Shown: positions 1 to 10,349, counted from the first letter of the stretch. The stretch: DNA of 64,000 bases from an uncultured Clostridia bacterium (GCA_944385055.1 CALWVT010000005.1:62001-126000); one strand, 5' to 3'. The notes: a model not told the origin generated them from the sequence alone. Numbers and translations: made by a program.

Positions 1-1355
1 GCGTGGTATTCGACCGCGCGTACAGCGCCTGCCCGAACTGCGTGGCGGCGCGCGCCACCCTGCACACCGGCCTTTCCCCCGAACACACGGGCCGCGTCGG
101 CTACGCGGACGGCATCCCGTGGGACTACCCCACGACGATGGCCGGCGAGCTCTCCAAAGCGGGCTATTACACGCAGTGCTGCGGCAAAATGCACGTGGCC
201 CCGCTGCGCAATTACATCGGCTTTCACAACGTGGACCTGCACGACGGCTATATGCACGCGGCGCGCTACGGCAGCGTGCCCTACCGCGAGTCGCAGTTTG
301 TTGCGGACGATTATTTCCATGACCTGAAGAAAAAGTACGGCGCCGACGCCGACGTCACGCTGACGGGCCTCGACTGCAACAGCTACCTCGCCCGCCCGTG
401 GATTTACGACGAAAAGGACCACCCGACGAACTGGGTAACGGACCGTTGCCTCGATTTCCTGCGCCGCCGCGACCCGCGCAGGCCGTTTTTCCTGATGGCC
501 TCGTACCTGCGCCCGCATCCGCCGCTGGATGCGCCGCAGTACTACTTTGACCTGTACAAGGATAAGCCCCTGCGCCCGCCGTTCGTCGGCGATTGGGAGA
601 CAGACGAATATTTAAAGCGCGACGGCCGCATCTTTGACTCGAAGACCGGGCCCATCGACCCGGAACTGATGCGCCAGGCGCAGATCGGCTACTATGCCTG
701 CATCACGCATTTGGACCACCAGATCGGGCGGCTGATCCTGGCGCTCGTCGAGCAGGAGCTTTACGACGACTGCATCTTCCTGTTTACCTCCGACCACGGC
801 GAAGAGCTGTGCGACCACCACATGTTCCGCAAATCGCGCCCGTACGAGGGCAGCTGCCACATCCCGCTTTTGATCAGCGCCGGCGCAAATGTGCTGCCGG
901 GATTAAAGCGCGGGGAAACCTGCCACACGGTCGCGGAACTGCGCGACGTGATGCCGACGCTCCTAGACGCCGCGGGCGCGCCGATCCCCGCCTCGCTCGA
1001 CGGCAAGAGCCTTTTGCCGCTTACTTACGACCCGTCCGGCAGCGTGCGGGAATGGCTGCACGGCGAGCACAGCTACGGGGAATTTTCAAACCACTGGATT
1101 GTCACTTCGCGCGACAAATTCATCTGGCACAGCACAAGCGGCCGCGAGCAGTATTTTGACCTTGCGGATGACCCGCACGAGCTGCACGACCGCGTCTTAG
1201 ACCCCGCCTGCAAAGCGCGCATCGACGAGCTGCGCGGGCATCTGATCGAAGCGCTCACCGGCCGGCCGGAAGGCTTTACGGACGGCACCCGGCTGATCGC
1301 CGGGCGGCCGTACCCCGAGGTGCTGCCCTTCTTAAAAGCCGCACAGGAAACTTAA
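1..1355 (+). CDS. Sulfatase, formylglycine-dependent Cys type (5' partial)
   Basis: Runs off the left edge, so the N-terminus with the first metal-binding residues (an estimated 50 or so residues) is missing. The visible 450 residues are a sulfatase of the alkaline-phosphatase superfamily, hydrolysing sulfate esters, probably on glycans or small organics. The activation motif is C-V-A-A-R (bases 39-53), the C-x-A-x-R variant of C-x-P-x-R whose Cys becomes formylglycine. A metal-site motif S-D-H-G-E lies at 789-803, followed by the usual K-x-x-x-Y-E region. No oxygen is needed if maturation is by the radical-SAM enzyme encoded convergently next door. The substrate cannot be read from the sequence, nor can a signal peptide be judged. 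Confidence 0.9.
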   Translation, partial: VVFDRAYSACPNCVAARATLHTGLSPEHTGRVGYADGIPWDYPTTMAGELSKAGYYTQCCGKMHVAPLRNYIGFHNVDLHDGYMHAARYGSVPYRESQFVADDYFHDLKKKYGADADVTLTGLDCNSYLARPWIYDEKDHPTNWVTDRCLDFLRRRDPRRPFFLMASYLRPHPPLDAPQYYFDLYKDKPLRPPFVGDWETDEYLKRDGRIFDSKTGPIDPELMRQAQIGYYACITHLDHQIGRLILALVEQELYDDCIFLFTSDHGEELCDHHMFRKSRPYEGSCHIPLLISAGANVLPGLKRGETCHTVAELRDVMPTLLDAAGAPIPASLDGKSLLPLTYDPSGSVREWLHGEHSYGEFSNHWIVTSRDKFIWHSTSGREQYFDLADDPHELHDRVLDPACKARIDELRGHLIEALTGRPEGFTDGTRLIAGRPYPEVLPFLKAAQET

Positions 1356-1370
1356 CCGAACCGACAGAAA

Positions 1371-1410
1371 GCGGCCGGCGCCATCAAAGCGCCGGCCGCT
1401 ATTTTTGTTC
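1371..1410. terminator. Bidirectional intrinsic terminator
   Basis: An 11-bp GC-only stem (1371-1381 with 1389-1399) with a 7-base loop, followed by a T-rich stretch on the plus side and A-rich bases on the other side. It separates the convergent sulfatase and maturase genes and can serve both. Confidence 0.9.
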
Positions 1411-1412
1411 TT

Positions 1413-2513
1413 TTAAAGCCGCTGCGCCGCGAAGGCAAGCCGCGGCAGCGCGTATTCGAAAAAGGTCTGATAGGCGTTACAATAGCGGTTTCGCGCGGCT
1501 TCCCCCTCGCCCGCGCAATCGCGCCGGCAGCCGCCGCGGCACAGCGCATAGTATGGGCACTGCGGGCACGCGGCCCCGCGCCGCTGTGCCTGCGCAAAAA
1601 ACGGCCCCGCACCGTTTAATGCCGGCTGCAAAAGCGCCGTAAAATCCGTCTCAAGAATATTCCCCATATAAAAGTCGTCGAGCGCGTAAAAATCGCACGG
1701 ATACACGCTGCCGTCGGCTTCGATGACATTCTGCATCAGGCAGCAGCCGTACATCGCGCAGGCCTCCGGTTCGCCGCCGCGCAGAATCGACAGGTAATCG
1801 TCAAACTGCCGGATATGCGGCGCCAGGCCGCGCTGGAAGTCGGCAAACCACAGATCGAACAGTTCGCACAGGCATTCCCCGTACGTCTTTTCCGAAAGGC
1901 CGCCCGCCTCCCCGAGCGGCGGCATGCACGGCAGATACTGCTGCGCCAAAAAGCCTTTTTCGCAGAAAAAGCGGTATACGCTGCCGATGCGCCGCGCATT
2001 TTCCTCCGTCAGCACGCAAAGCACCGCAAACGGGATCCGTTCGGCCTGCAGCTGCCGCATCGCGGCAAAGGCCGCCGAAAAGCTGCCGCGCCCTTCCCTG
2101 TCGGGACGCATGCGGTCGTGCAGGCCGCGCGGGCCGTCGAGCGAGACGCCGACATAAAAATCGTGTGCCTTGAAAAACGAAAGCCATTCGCCGTTTAACA
2201 GCGTGCCGTTCGTCTGCAGCGTGTAAAAGACACGCTGGGAGGGCGCCTTTTTCGCCTGCACATACGCCGTAAACGCGCGGTAGAACGGCAGGCCCGCAAG
2301 CGTCGGTTCACCGCCCTGGAACGCAAACGTGCAGTCGTCCGCCGCGGCGAGGGCTTTCTCCACCACGGCGCGCCAAACGGGTTCCGGCATCTTCCCGAAA
2401 TCCGCAGTCCCGCGCTTTTGCGCCTCATCGGTGTAAAAGCAGTAGCGGCAGCGCAGGTTGCACGCACTCGAGGCCGGCTTTAACAGCACCTGCAGCCCTT
2501 TCCGTTTCTCCAT
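1413..2513 (-). CDS. Anaerobic sulfatase-maturating enzyme (radical SAM/SPASM)
   Basis: 366 residues, the usual length for anSME. It converts the active-site Cys or Ser of sulfatases to formylglycine in the cytoplasm using S-adenosylmethionine and iron-sulfur clusters. The radical SAM motif C-N-L-R-C-R-Y-C is near residue 16. The C-terminal SPASM cysteines include C-P-Q-C-P-Y-Y-A-L-C and R-G-G-C-R-R-D-C, and an E-A-D-G-S-V-Y-P-C-D stretch matches the region with the family's catalytic Asp. I place the start at 2513, where M-E-K-R-K follows a G-rich ribosome site; the open frame runs upstream to 2861 but that part overlaps lepA and is not family-like. It is convergent with the sulfatase, its evident substrate. 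Confidence 0.9.
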   Translation of the reverse strand: MEKRKGLQVLLKPASSACNLRCRYCFYTDEAQKRGTADFGKMPEPVWRAVVEKALAAADDCTFAFQGGEPTLAGLPFYRAFTAYVQAKKAPSQRVFYTLQTNGTLLNGEWLSFFKAHDFYVGVSLDGPRGLHDRMRPDREGRGSFSAAFAAMRQLQAERIPFAVLCVLTEENARRIGSVYRFFCEKGFLAQQYLPCMPPLGEAGGLSEKTYGECLCELFDLWFADFQRGLAPHIRQFDDYLSILRGGEPEACAMYGCCLMQNVIEADGSVYPCDFYALDDFYMGNILETDFTALLQPALNGAGPFFAQAQRRGAACPQCPYYALCRGGCRRDCAGEGEAARNRYCNAYQTFFEYALPRLAFAAQRL

Positions 2514-2559
2514 CCATCCATTCCCCCGCTTTTTGAAACTTCCGTTGCTTGTACCATTG

Positions 2560-2588
2560 ATTGTACCATGGACCGGCACGCTTGTCAC
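2560..2588 (-). promoter_or_regulatory. Promoter of the sulfatase maturase gene
   Basis: Minus-strand GTGACA (2583-2588), 17-base spacer, TACAAT (2560-2565) preceded by TG one base upstream (extended -10). It sits back-to-back with the lepA promoter. A second near-copy of the -10 word lies about 13 bases downstream. Confidence 0.65.
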
Positions 2589-2616
2589 GCGGGACTGTAC
2601 GGCGGCGGCCGTTTTA

Positions 2617-2625
2617 TGGTATAAT
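2617..2625 (+). promoter_or_regulatory. lepA promoter, extended -10
   Basis: TGGTATAAT, a consensus -10 with the TGn extension, 46 bases upstream of the lepA start. No good -35 lies at 17 bases; the extended -10 probably compensates. Confidence 0.65.
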
Positions 2626-2670
2626 AGATGGATGGATACGCTGATTACAGAAAGGAAACGGTGAAGACCT

Positions 2671-4479
<1,809 letters not shown>

Positions 4480-4501
4480 AAACTTGCATAAATCATCAAG
4501 A

Positions 4502-4542
4502 AACAGGGCCGCCATCCCATGCAGATGGCGGCCCTGTTTTGC
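4502..4542 (+). terminator. lepA terminator
   Basis: A 15-bp stem (4502-4516 with 4524-4538), loop of 7, followed by T residues, 22 bases after the lepA stop. Confidence 0.9.
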
Positions 4543-4545
4543 GTG

Positions 4546-4584
4546 AAAAAGGCACCGGGCCTTTTAAAAAAGCGCGGTGCCTTT
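4546..4584 (-). terminator. Terminator of the GH17-like gene
   Basis: Inverted repeat around A-A-A-G-G-C-A-C-C-G / C-G-G-T-G-C-C-T-T-T. Read on the minus strand the stem is followed by five T residues, as expected for the gene ending at 4623. Confidence 0.75.
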
Positions 4585-4622
4585 CAAAAACGCGCAGCGC
4601 GGGGATTCCCCACCGCCCGCAT

Positions 4623-5564
4623 TCACCATTTCTTTACGCGGTCGATCGTATACAATCCAAAATTGCATTCGGAATCGCTGGGCTTTTCACTCTTCCACCA
4701 TTCGTCGAACGCCTCAAACAAGAAGCCGACAATCTGTGCCTGCTCGAGCCACGCGCTCACCTCTTCGATATAGCGCTTCTCATTCTGGAGGGAGGCACGC
4801 TGCGGCGCATCCTTAGCAGGGACGATTTCGCGCCGGATATTCCCGGTTGTCGCGTAGTAATTCGGCGTCGAATTCTGGGAGCTCCATCCAAGCTCCGTAA
4901 AGATGACCTGCTTATCGGGATACATTGCCTGTATGTCCGCATACTGCTTCTGATTCGTCGGCACGGCATCCGCAATGTCCGTCCCATAATGGTACGGATA
5001 ACTGTGCACACTGATCACATCGAGCACATCCGCTAATTTGTGGATGGCCGGCCATTCATAATACCCCTCGCAGAAGGTAACCGGCTTATGCAGCGCCTCT
5101 TTTAAGCGCTTTGCATGGGCAATCAGGCGCTCTTCCGAAACCATATGCGCGCCCCACGGCGGCGTGTTCTCGTTGCCCACCGAAACCGCAACGACCTCTT
5201 CCGGAAAATCCTTGACCAGCTCGATCAATTTTTCAATCTGCGCATCATTCCTCTGCGCATGCTGCCGCAGCTCCTCATCCGTAAACGTCTGCTTGCCGGA
5301 CATACAGCCCGGATTGTTGACTTCCGGCTGCGAATCGATGCCGACAAGGCATTGCAGCGGCAGCTTGCGCTCACGAATGATTTCCAATGCCCGCCGTGCC
5401 TGTACGTTCGGGTCATACAGGCGGACATACGTATACCCGTCTTTTGCGAGGATCTCCATATCCTGTGCGATTTCCTCTTTCGAGGGGACATCCCCGTTCA
5501 ACGGGTTTTGATTTTTCCGATACCCGGAATAGCAAATGGCTTTTCCATACTTTAAAACGTCCAT
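4623..5564 (-). CDS. GH17-like glucanase-fold protein, cytoplasmic
   Basis: 313 residues resembling glycoside hydrolase family 17 (beta-1,3-glucan active TIM barrels). Residues supporting this: V-S-V-G-N-E near residue 129, where the Glu is the expected acid/base, and F-T-E-L-G-W-S-S near residue 220, where the Glu is the expected nucleophile; both follow predicted beta strands. No signal peptide or membrane segment is present, so the enzyme is predicted to stay in the cytoplasm and would act on imported oligosaccharides or glycosides. The ribosome site before the ATG is weak (G-G-G-T-G). Monocistronic, with its own hairpin terminator. Confidence is good for the fold, lower for substrate. Confidence 0.7.
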   Translation of the reverse strand: MDVLKYGKAICYSGYRKNQNPLNGDVPSKEEIAQDMEILAKDGYTYVRLYDPNVQARRALEIIRERKLPLQCLVGIDSQPEVNNPGCMSGKQTFTDEELRQHAQRNDAQIEKLIELVKDFPEEVVAVSVGNENTPPWGAHMVSEERLIAHAKRLKEALHKPVTFCEGYYEWPAIHKLADVLDVISVHSYPYHYGTDIADAVPTNQKQYADIQAMYPDKQVIFTELGWSSQNSTPNYYATTGNIRREIVPAKDAPQRASLQNEKRYIEEVSAWLEQAQIVGFLFEAFDEWWKSEKPSDSECNFGLYTIDRVKKW

Positions 5565-5602
5565 ATTTCACCCAGCTTTCTGCAATCTCCAAATCTGTTT
5601 CG

Positions 5603-5636
5603 AGTATAACGGAAAATGCCCTTTGATTCTATCAAA
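5603..5636 (-). promoter_or_regulatory. Candidate promoter and operator of the GH17-like gene
   Basis: Minus-strand TATACT (5603-5608) lies 39 bases upstream of the start codon. Where the -35 should be there is instead a perfect dyad, TTTGAT-TCT-ATCAAA (5622-5636). This suggests control by a DNA-binding regulator that is not encoded next door. Confidence 0.45.
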
Positions 5637-5744
5637 AAGCAGGGGAAAAATATCAGAATCCCATCTCAGCCAATGTTCTTGCGTAAAATAAAAAGGCGCA
5701 GCGGCGGCCTTTTCTGCTGCGGCATTCGGTAAAAAGGCGCAGCA

Positions 5745-5785
5745 GACAAAAAACAAAAAGCCGGCCACATTGCTGTGGCCGGCTT
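5745..5785 (-). terminator. tRNA terminator
   Basis: A 12-bp stem (5758-5769 with 5774-5785), tetraloop, then a long T-rich run on the minus strand. It begins 5 bases past the encoded CCA end of the tRNA. Confidence 0.9.
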
Positions 5786-5790
5786 CGGTG

Positions 5791-5867
<77 letters not shown>

Positions 5868-5873
5868 AAAAGT

Positions 5874-5902
5874 ATAATACCACATTCCAGCGTGCGTGTC
5901 AA
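5874..5902 (-). promoter_or_regulatory. tRNA-fMet promoter
   Basis: Minus-strand TTGACA (5897-5902), 17-base spacer, TATTAT (5874-5879), with TGTGG just before the -10. The -35 overlaps the stop codon of the CrtO-like gene. Confidence 0.9.
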
Positions 5903-6402
5903 GCCTTTTTTTCATTTTTCTGTCCTGCGCGCAAATGCCGCTGCAGCGCCTGCAGGCGGAAGCGGTTGTAGCGCTGGATCATCACGAAGGGGACATTGCC
6001 CAGAAAGACGAACGCAGAAAGCGTCACGCCGACGAGCGGTGCATTGAGCAGCAGGATGGGCACCATGCAGAAGGCATTGCACGTGTGCATCCACTCCCCG
6101 CGGCACGTTTCGCGCACAAAGCGGTCGAGGTAGGCGGGCGAAAGACTGCGCAGATGGCCCTTGGAAAAGCCGCCGTCCTTCGCGATGAACTGCGGCAGGC
6201 GGTCTTTCCAGGCGTTGATATTCAGGTGGTCGCGGTACCAGCGGCCTTCGCGCTCCCAGGCGTGCGGCCGGTACAGGCGCGCCGTAGGGCGGTAAGAGTG
6301 GTCCGGGCGCTTCTGGCACAGCGTCAAAAACGTCATATGCCAGGCGCCGACCAAGATCAGGTTGAGAAAAAGCATCGGAAAATAGGAAAGGGTTTGCAGC
6401 AT
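5899..6402 (-). CDS. CrtO-like glycosyl-carotenoid acyltransferase family membrane protein
   Basis: 167 residues with two hydrophobic N-terminal/central segments and two more near residues 110-145. The conserved core includes W-x-R-D-H-L-N and the run E-T-C-R-G-E-W-x-H-x-x-N (about residues 97-108), which resembles the staphyloxanthin acyltransferase CrtO family. Start at 6402 is set by AGGAGGG five bases upstream; the longer open frame has no ribosome site. No other carotenoid gene (crtM, crtN, crtP, crtQ) is in the window, so the acyl acceptor here is unknown and may be another lipid-linked compound. Confidence 0.6.
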   Translation of the reverse strand: MLQTLSYFPMLFLNLILVGAWHMTFLTLCQKRPDHSYRPTARLYRPHAWEREGRWYRDHLNINAWKDRLPQFIAKDGGFSKGHLRSLSPAYLDRFVRETCRGEWMHTCNAFCMVPILLLNAPLVGVTLSAFVFLGNVPFVMIQRYNRFRLQALQRHLRAGQKNEKKA

Positions 6403-6479
6403 TTCGGCCCTCCTGATGGAATCGATACAGTAAAAAAGGGGACGGCGGCGGAAAAATTCCCTGCACGTGATTTTGGGGA

Positions 6480-6508
6480 TTGCGCGGCGGCGGCACATCC
6501 CGTACAAT
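6480..6508 (+). promoter_or_regulatory. Promoter of the SDR gene
   Basis: TTGCGC (6480-6485), 17-base spacer, TACAAT (6503-6508), 55 bases before the start codon. Confidence 0.55.
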
Positions 6509-6563
6509 AGAGGAAACGGGGCGCCGCACCGCAGGCGCATCCAACACAAAGGAGGAATGTTTG

Positions 6564-7565
6564 ATGAAAAAAGCCCTGCTCCTCGGCGGCACGGGGACAA
6601 TCAGCAGCGCCGTCGCCGCACGGCTGTTAGACCTTTCGTGGGAGGTCACCGTCTGTAACCGCGGCACGCACCCGGCACCGGCAGGCGCCGAGCAGATCGT
6701 CTGCGACGTACACGACAGCGGCGCCATGGAATCCGTACTTTCCGGGCGGCATTTTGACGCCGTGGCGGATTTCCTCGTCTACACGCCCGCAGATGCCGAA
6801 GCGCGTTTGGCGCTTTTCGATGGAAAAACGGATCAGTACCTATTTATCAGCACGGCCTCCGCGTATCAAAAGCCGTTAAACTGCTTTCGCATCACGGAGA
6901 GCACGCCGCTGAAAAACCCGTACTGGCAGTACAGCCGCGACAAAATTGCGTGTGAGGACCTGTTTTTGCACGCCTGGCGCACCCAAGGCTTCCCGGTCAC
7001 GATCGTGCGGCCGAGCCACACGTACGGCCCGGGCCGGCCGCCGCTGCCGCTGCACGGCGAAAAAGGACCGTGGCAGACTTTACAGCGCATCTTAGACGGC
7101 AAGCCCGTGCTTGTGCACGGCGACGGGCTTTCGCTGTGGACCGTGACGTGGAACGAAGACTTCGCGCGCGGCTTCGCGGACCTGTGCGGCAACCCGCTGG
7201 CGCTCGGCGAATGCATCCACATCACCAGCGACCAGAGCGTAACATGGAACCAGATTCTGGAAAGCATTGGCCGCGCGCTCGGCCGCACGCCGCAGCTCGT
7301 ACACATCGCAAGCGAGACGCTTGCCGCGCTGCGCCCGTCGCTGCTCGGCACGCTGCTCGGCGACAAGGCCTGGAGCGTTTCGTTCGATAACAGCAAAATC
7401 AAGCGCCTCTCCCCGCATTTCGGCCCATGCCTTTCCGCCGACGAGGGCATCGCGCGGGCCGTACAGACGCTTCTGGAAACGCCGGTTCTGCAGGTGCCGG
7501 ACCCGGAATTCGACGCGTGGTGTGACAGCACGGTCGCGCGTTACTTCTCCGTCTTGCGCGGCTGA
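6564..7565 (+). CDS. NAD-dependent epimerase/dehydratase family protein (extended SDR)
   Basis: 333 residues. N-terminal nucleotide-binding motif G-G-T-G-T-I-S (residues 8-14) replaces the textbook G-x-x-G-x-x-G. The catalytic S-T-A-S-A-Y-Q-K stretch (about residues 98-105) and a later Y-S-R-D-K (about 121-125, Y-x-x-x-K) are visible, then R-P-S-H-T-Y-G-P-G, typical of sugar-nucleotide epimerase-like SDRs. Related proteins bind NAD but many are uncharacterised; substrate is unknown. Start chosen at 6564 because GGAGG lies eight bases upstream; a longer open frame lacks one. Its 3' end overlaps the opposing DUF2500-like gene by 25 bases. Confidence 0.85.
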   Translation: MKKALLLGGTGTISSAVAARLLDLSWEVTVCNRGTHPAPAGAEQIVCDVHDSGAMESVLSGRHFDAVADFLVYTPADAEARLALFDGKTDQYLFISTASAYQKPLNCFRITESTPLKNPYWQYSRDKIACEDLFLHAWRTQGFPVTIVRPSHTYGPGRPPLPLHGEKGPWQTLQRILDGKPVLVHGDGLSLWTVTWNEDFARGFADLCGNPLALGECIHITSDQSVTWNQILESIGRALGRTPQLVHIASETLAALRPSLLGTLLGDKAWSVSFDNSKIKRLSPHFGPCLSADEGIARAVQTLLETPVLQVPDPEFDAWCDSTVARYFSVLRG

Positions 7566-7894
7566 CGGGCCAACAGGCTGCCGAAGCCGAAAAACACACC
7601 GCGCTTCGTGACAAGGTCCTCCTGCGCGCCCACCTGAAAGGCGTCAAAAAGCGGCGCGGGCACCTCGAGTGTGAGGGTTTCTCCGGTCGCGTAGCGGAAT
7701 TCAACCATGCAGCGCACACGAGTTTTCTGCTGCTCGCGGTACTTGCGCAGGACCCGCGCCTCGCGTGCCAGAAAAGCGCCCGGGTGGCGGCGCTCCACCG
7801 CGCGGCGGCGGCGGTAACGGCGGACCGCCCAAACAATCCAAACGACGATGGCGGCTGCGACGGCGGCGCTGGCAATGTCCAACAAAGGCTCCAT
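7541..7894 (-). CDS. DUF2500-like small membrane protein
   Basis: 117 residues: one N-terminal transmembrane helix (about residues 5-24), a strongly basic R-R-Y-R-R-R-R stretch after it, then a small beta-rich domain containing Y-A-T-G-E-T-L-T-L-E-V-P, the pattern of the DUF2500/YhhM group. Predicted to be anchored with the domain on the cytoplasmic side (positive-inside). Function unknown. AAGGAGGA precedes the start. The last 25 bases overlap the end of the convergent SDR gene. Confidence 0.65.
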   Translation of the reverse strand: MEPLLDIASAAVAAAIVVWIVWAVRRYRRRRAVERRHPGAFLAREARVLRKYREQQKTRVRCMVEFRYATGETLTLEVPAPLFDAFQVGAQEDLVTKRGVFFGFGSLLARQPRKTEK

Positions 7895-7939
7895 TGCGCC
7901 CTCCTCCTTTTTTACGCATCAAGCGTTTTTGATAAGAGC

Positions 7940-7968
7940 ATCATAGCATAGCTTGCGTAAAAGTGCAA
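7940..7968 (-). promoter_or_regulatory. Promoter of the DUF2500-like gene
   Basis: Minus-strand TTGCAC (7963-7968), 17-base spacer, TATGAT (7940-7945) with a TGC extension. Confidence 0.6.
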
Positions 7969-8090
7969 CGCGGCCGCCCCGCAAGGGCCGCGTCCCGCAT
8001 AGAAAAAAGGCTGGCAAACGATAGAATTTAGCGCAAAAAACGAAGGATTCCCTACACGTTTCACAGGCGGGGAAGCGGCGCAAAAAAGGA

Positions 8091-8119
8091 TTGACTTTTG
8101 CGCGGTTTCATCTTATAAT
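8091..8119 (+). promoter_or_regulatory. Promoter of glutamine synthetase III
   Basis: TTGACT (8091-8096), 17-base spacer, TATAAT (8114-8119). Transcription should start near 8126, giving a leader of about 100 bases. Confidence 0.85.
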
Positions 8120-8130
8120 GGAACGCGAAC

Positions 8131-8192
8131 ACAGTAATGGCGCTGTAGGGAACACCCCTATTGCGCCTTTTTTGCAGGCCTTTTCCGCCTGC
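8131..8192 (+). promoter_or_regulatory. Structured glnN leader, candidate attenuator
   Basis: Three overlapping structures. (1) ACAGT/GCTGT stem 8131-8146 with hexaloop AATGGC, having A at loop position 1 and G at 4. (2) A mutually exclusive terminator-like stem: 8139-8150 with 8156-8167, followed by six T residues (8168-8173). (3) A hairpin GCAGGC/GCCTGC, 8174-8192. Structure 1 uses the left arm of structure 2, the geometry of an antiterminator. The hexaloop recalls ANTAR-protein targets, but the usual second hexaloop hairpin is not seen. Confidence 0.55.
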
Positions 8193-8226
8193 AGCCGAAC
8201 CCAGAAAGAAAACAGGAGGTCGTCCC

Positions 8227-10323
8227 ATGAATAAAGTCCCCGAGATTTTCGGAAGCATGGTCTTCAACGAATCCGTTATGAAAGCGCGTCTGCCGAAAGA
8301 CACGTTCAAGTCCCTGATGCGCACGCGCAAAGCCGGCACGCCGCTCGCGCCGGAAGTGGCCAACGTCGTCGCAAACGCGATGAAGGATTGGGCCGTCGAG
8401 CACGGCTGCACGCATTTTACGCACTGGTTCCAGCCGATGACCGGTGTTACCGCCGAAAAGCACGACAGCTTCATTTATCCGATCGACGGCGAGCGCGTCA
8501 TCATGGAATTTTCCGGCAAAGAGCTCATCAAGGGCGAGCCGGACGCGAGCTCGTTCCCGTCCGGCGGCCTGCGCGCAACGTTTGAGGCGCGCGGCTATAC
8601 GGCGTGGGACCCGACGAGCGACGCATTCATCAAGGACGACACGCTGTGCATCCCGACGGCGTTCTGCTCCTACACGGGCGAAGCGCTCGACAAGAAAACA
8701 CCGCTGCTGCGCTCAATGAACGCATTAAATAAGCAGGCGCTGCGTGTATTGCGGCTGTTCGGCGATTTCCAGACGCAGCGCGTCCACACGACCGTCGGCC
8801 CCGAGCAGGAGTATTTCCTGATCGACCGCGACATGTATTTAAAGCGCCGCGACTTAGTCTATACGGGCCGCACGCTGTTCGGCGCAAAGCCGCCCAAAGG
8901 CCAGGAGATGGAGGACCATTACTTCGGCGTCATCAAGCCGAAGGTCAAGGCCTTCATGGAAGACCTCGACGAGGAATTGTGGAAGCTCGGCGTCCTCGCA
9001 AAGACGGAGCACAACGAGGTTGCGCCCTCGCAGCATGAGCTCGCGCCAATCTTCGCCGACGCGAACGTCGCCGCCGACCACAACCAGCTGACGATGGAAG
9101 TCATGAAGAAAGTCGCTGCCCGCCACGGCCTGGCGTGCCTCCTGCATGAAAAGCCGTTTGAGGGCGTCAACGGCTCCGGCAAGCACAACAACTGGTCGAT
9201 GTCCACCGACCGCGGTGCGAACCTTTTGGACCCGGGCGATTCCCCGCGCGAGAACGCACAGTTTTTGCTGTTCCTTGTCGCAATCATCGAAGCGGTCGAC
9301 GAACACCAGGACCTTCTGCGCCTGTCCGTCGCGAGCGCCGGCAATGACCACCGCCTCGGCGCAAATGAAGCGCCGCCGGCCATTATTTCGATTTTCCTCG
9401 GCGACGAGCTGACCGCTGTGCTCGAGAGCATCGACCAGGGCAAGGATTACGACGCGAAGGACCGCGAGGTCTTGAAGATCGGCGTCGACGCGCTGCCGCC
9501 GCTGCCGAAGGATACGACCGACCGCAACCGCACGTCGCCGTTTGCGTTTACGGGCAATAAGTTCGAATTCCGCATGCTCGGCTCGACGGTTTCGATTGCC
9601 TGCCCGAATATGATCCTCAACACCATCGTTGCGGATGTGCTGGAATCGTTCGCCGACCGCCTCGAGAACGCGGAAGATTTCACGACGGAATTGAATACAA
9701 TCCTGCATGACAGCTATCACAAGCACAAGCGCATCGTGTTTAACGGCGACGGCTACACGGACGCATGGGTCAAGGAAGCCGAAAAGCGCGGCCTTTTGAA
9801 CCTGCCGTCCACGGCCGAGGCGCTGCCGTACTATGCCCGTCCGGAAAACGTCAAGATGTTTGAACATCACGGCGTGCTGACCGGCGACGAAGTCCGCTCC
9901 CGCTGCGAGATCCAGCTTGAAAATTACTGCAAGCAGCTGCACATCGAAGCGCTGACGATGGTCGATATGCTCCGCAAGCAGATCCTGCCGGCGGCTTCCA
10001 AGTATCTGTCCGTGCTTGGCTCCACCATCACGACCACGCAGGCCGCCTACCCGAAGGCAAAGTGCCAGTACGAAAAGGATACGATGGAGAAGCTCTCGTC
10101 GCTGATCGACAGCCTGTACAAGGAAACCGGCATTCTCGAGACGGATATTGCCAATGAAGAAAGCAAAGCCGGCGACATCGAGAAGCAGGCCCACTACGTG
10201 CGCGACACGCTGTTCGTCCAAATGGAAAAGACGCGTGCCATCGCCGACCAGATCGAGCCGATGGTCGACAAGACCCTGTGGCCGTATCCGACGTACGGCG
10301 ACATGCTGTTCAGCGTCTTATAA
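8227..10323 (+). CDS. glnN: Glutamine synthetase type III
   Basis: 698 residues, matching the 700-residue GSIII class (GlnN) and not the 450-residue GSI. It makes glutamine from glutamate, ammonia and ATP in the cytoplasm. Typical GSIII blocks are visible: the N-terminal F-G-x-M-V-F-N motif, T-H-W-F-Q-P-M-T-G near residue 70, G-P-E-Q-E-Y-F-L-I near residue 190, [10 protein letters not shown] near 316, and [16 protein letters not shown] near 435. The start at 8227 has AGGAGGT seven bases upstream; the open frame begins earlier but inside the leader hairpins. Single-gene unit with a structured leader and strong terminator. Confidence 0.97.
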   Translation: MNKVPEIFGSMVFNESVMKARLPKDTFKSLMRTRKAGTPLAPEVANVVANAMKDWAVEHGCTHFTHWFQPMTGVTAEKHDSFIYPIDGERVIMEFSGKELIKGEPDASSFPSGGLRATFEARGYTAWDPTSDAFIKDDTLCIPTAFCSYTGEALDKKTPLLRSMNALNKQALRVLRLFGDFQTQRVHTTVGPEQEYFLIDRDMYLKRRDLVYTGRTLFGAKPPKGQEMEDHYFGVIKPKVKAFMEDLDEELWKLGVLAKTEHNEVAPSQHELAPIFADANVAADHNQLTMEVMKKVAARHGLACLLHEKPFEGVNGSGKHNNWSMSTDRGANLLDPGDSPRENAQFLLFLVAIIEAVDEHQDLLRLSVASAGNDHRLGANEAPPAIISIFLGDELTAVLESIDQGKDYDAKDREVLKIGVDALPPLPKDTTDRNRTSPFAFTGNKFEFRMLGSTVSIACPNMILNTIVADVLESFADRLENAEDFTTELNTILHDSYHKHKRIVFNGDGYTDAWVKEAEKRGLLNLPSTAEALPYYARPENVKMFEHHGVLTGDEVRSRCEIQLENYCKQLHIEALTMVDMLRKQILPAASKYLSVLGSTITTTQAAYPKAKCQYEKDTMEKLSSLIDSLYKETGILETDIANEESKAGDIEKQAHYVRDTLFVQMEKTRAIADQIEPMVDKTLWPYPTYGDMLFSVL

Positions 10324-10349
10324 TGCAAACATAATACAAACATAAAAAG

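Noticed and set aside
8119..8192. A full two-hairpin ANTAR antiterminator in the glnN leader
   Set aside because: Only one hexaloop hairpin with A1 and G4 is present, and there is too little transcribed sequence upstream for a second; kept only as a tentative resemblance.
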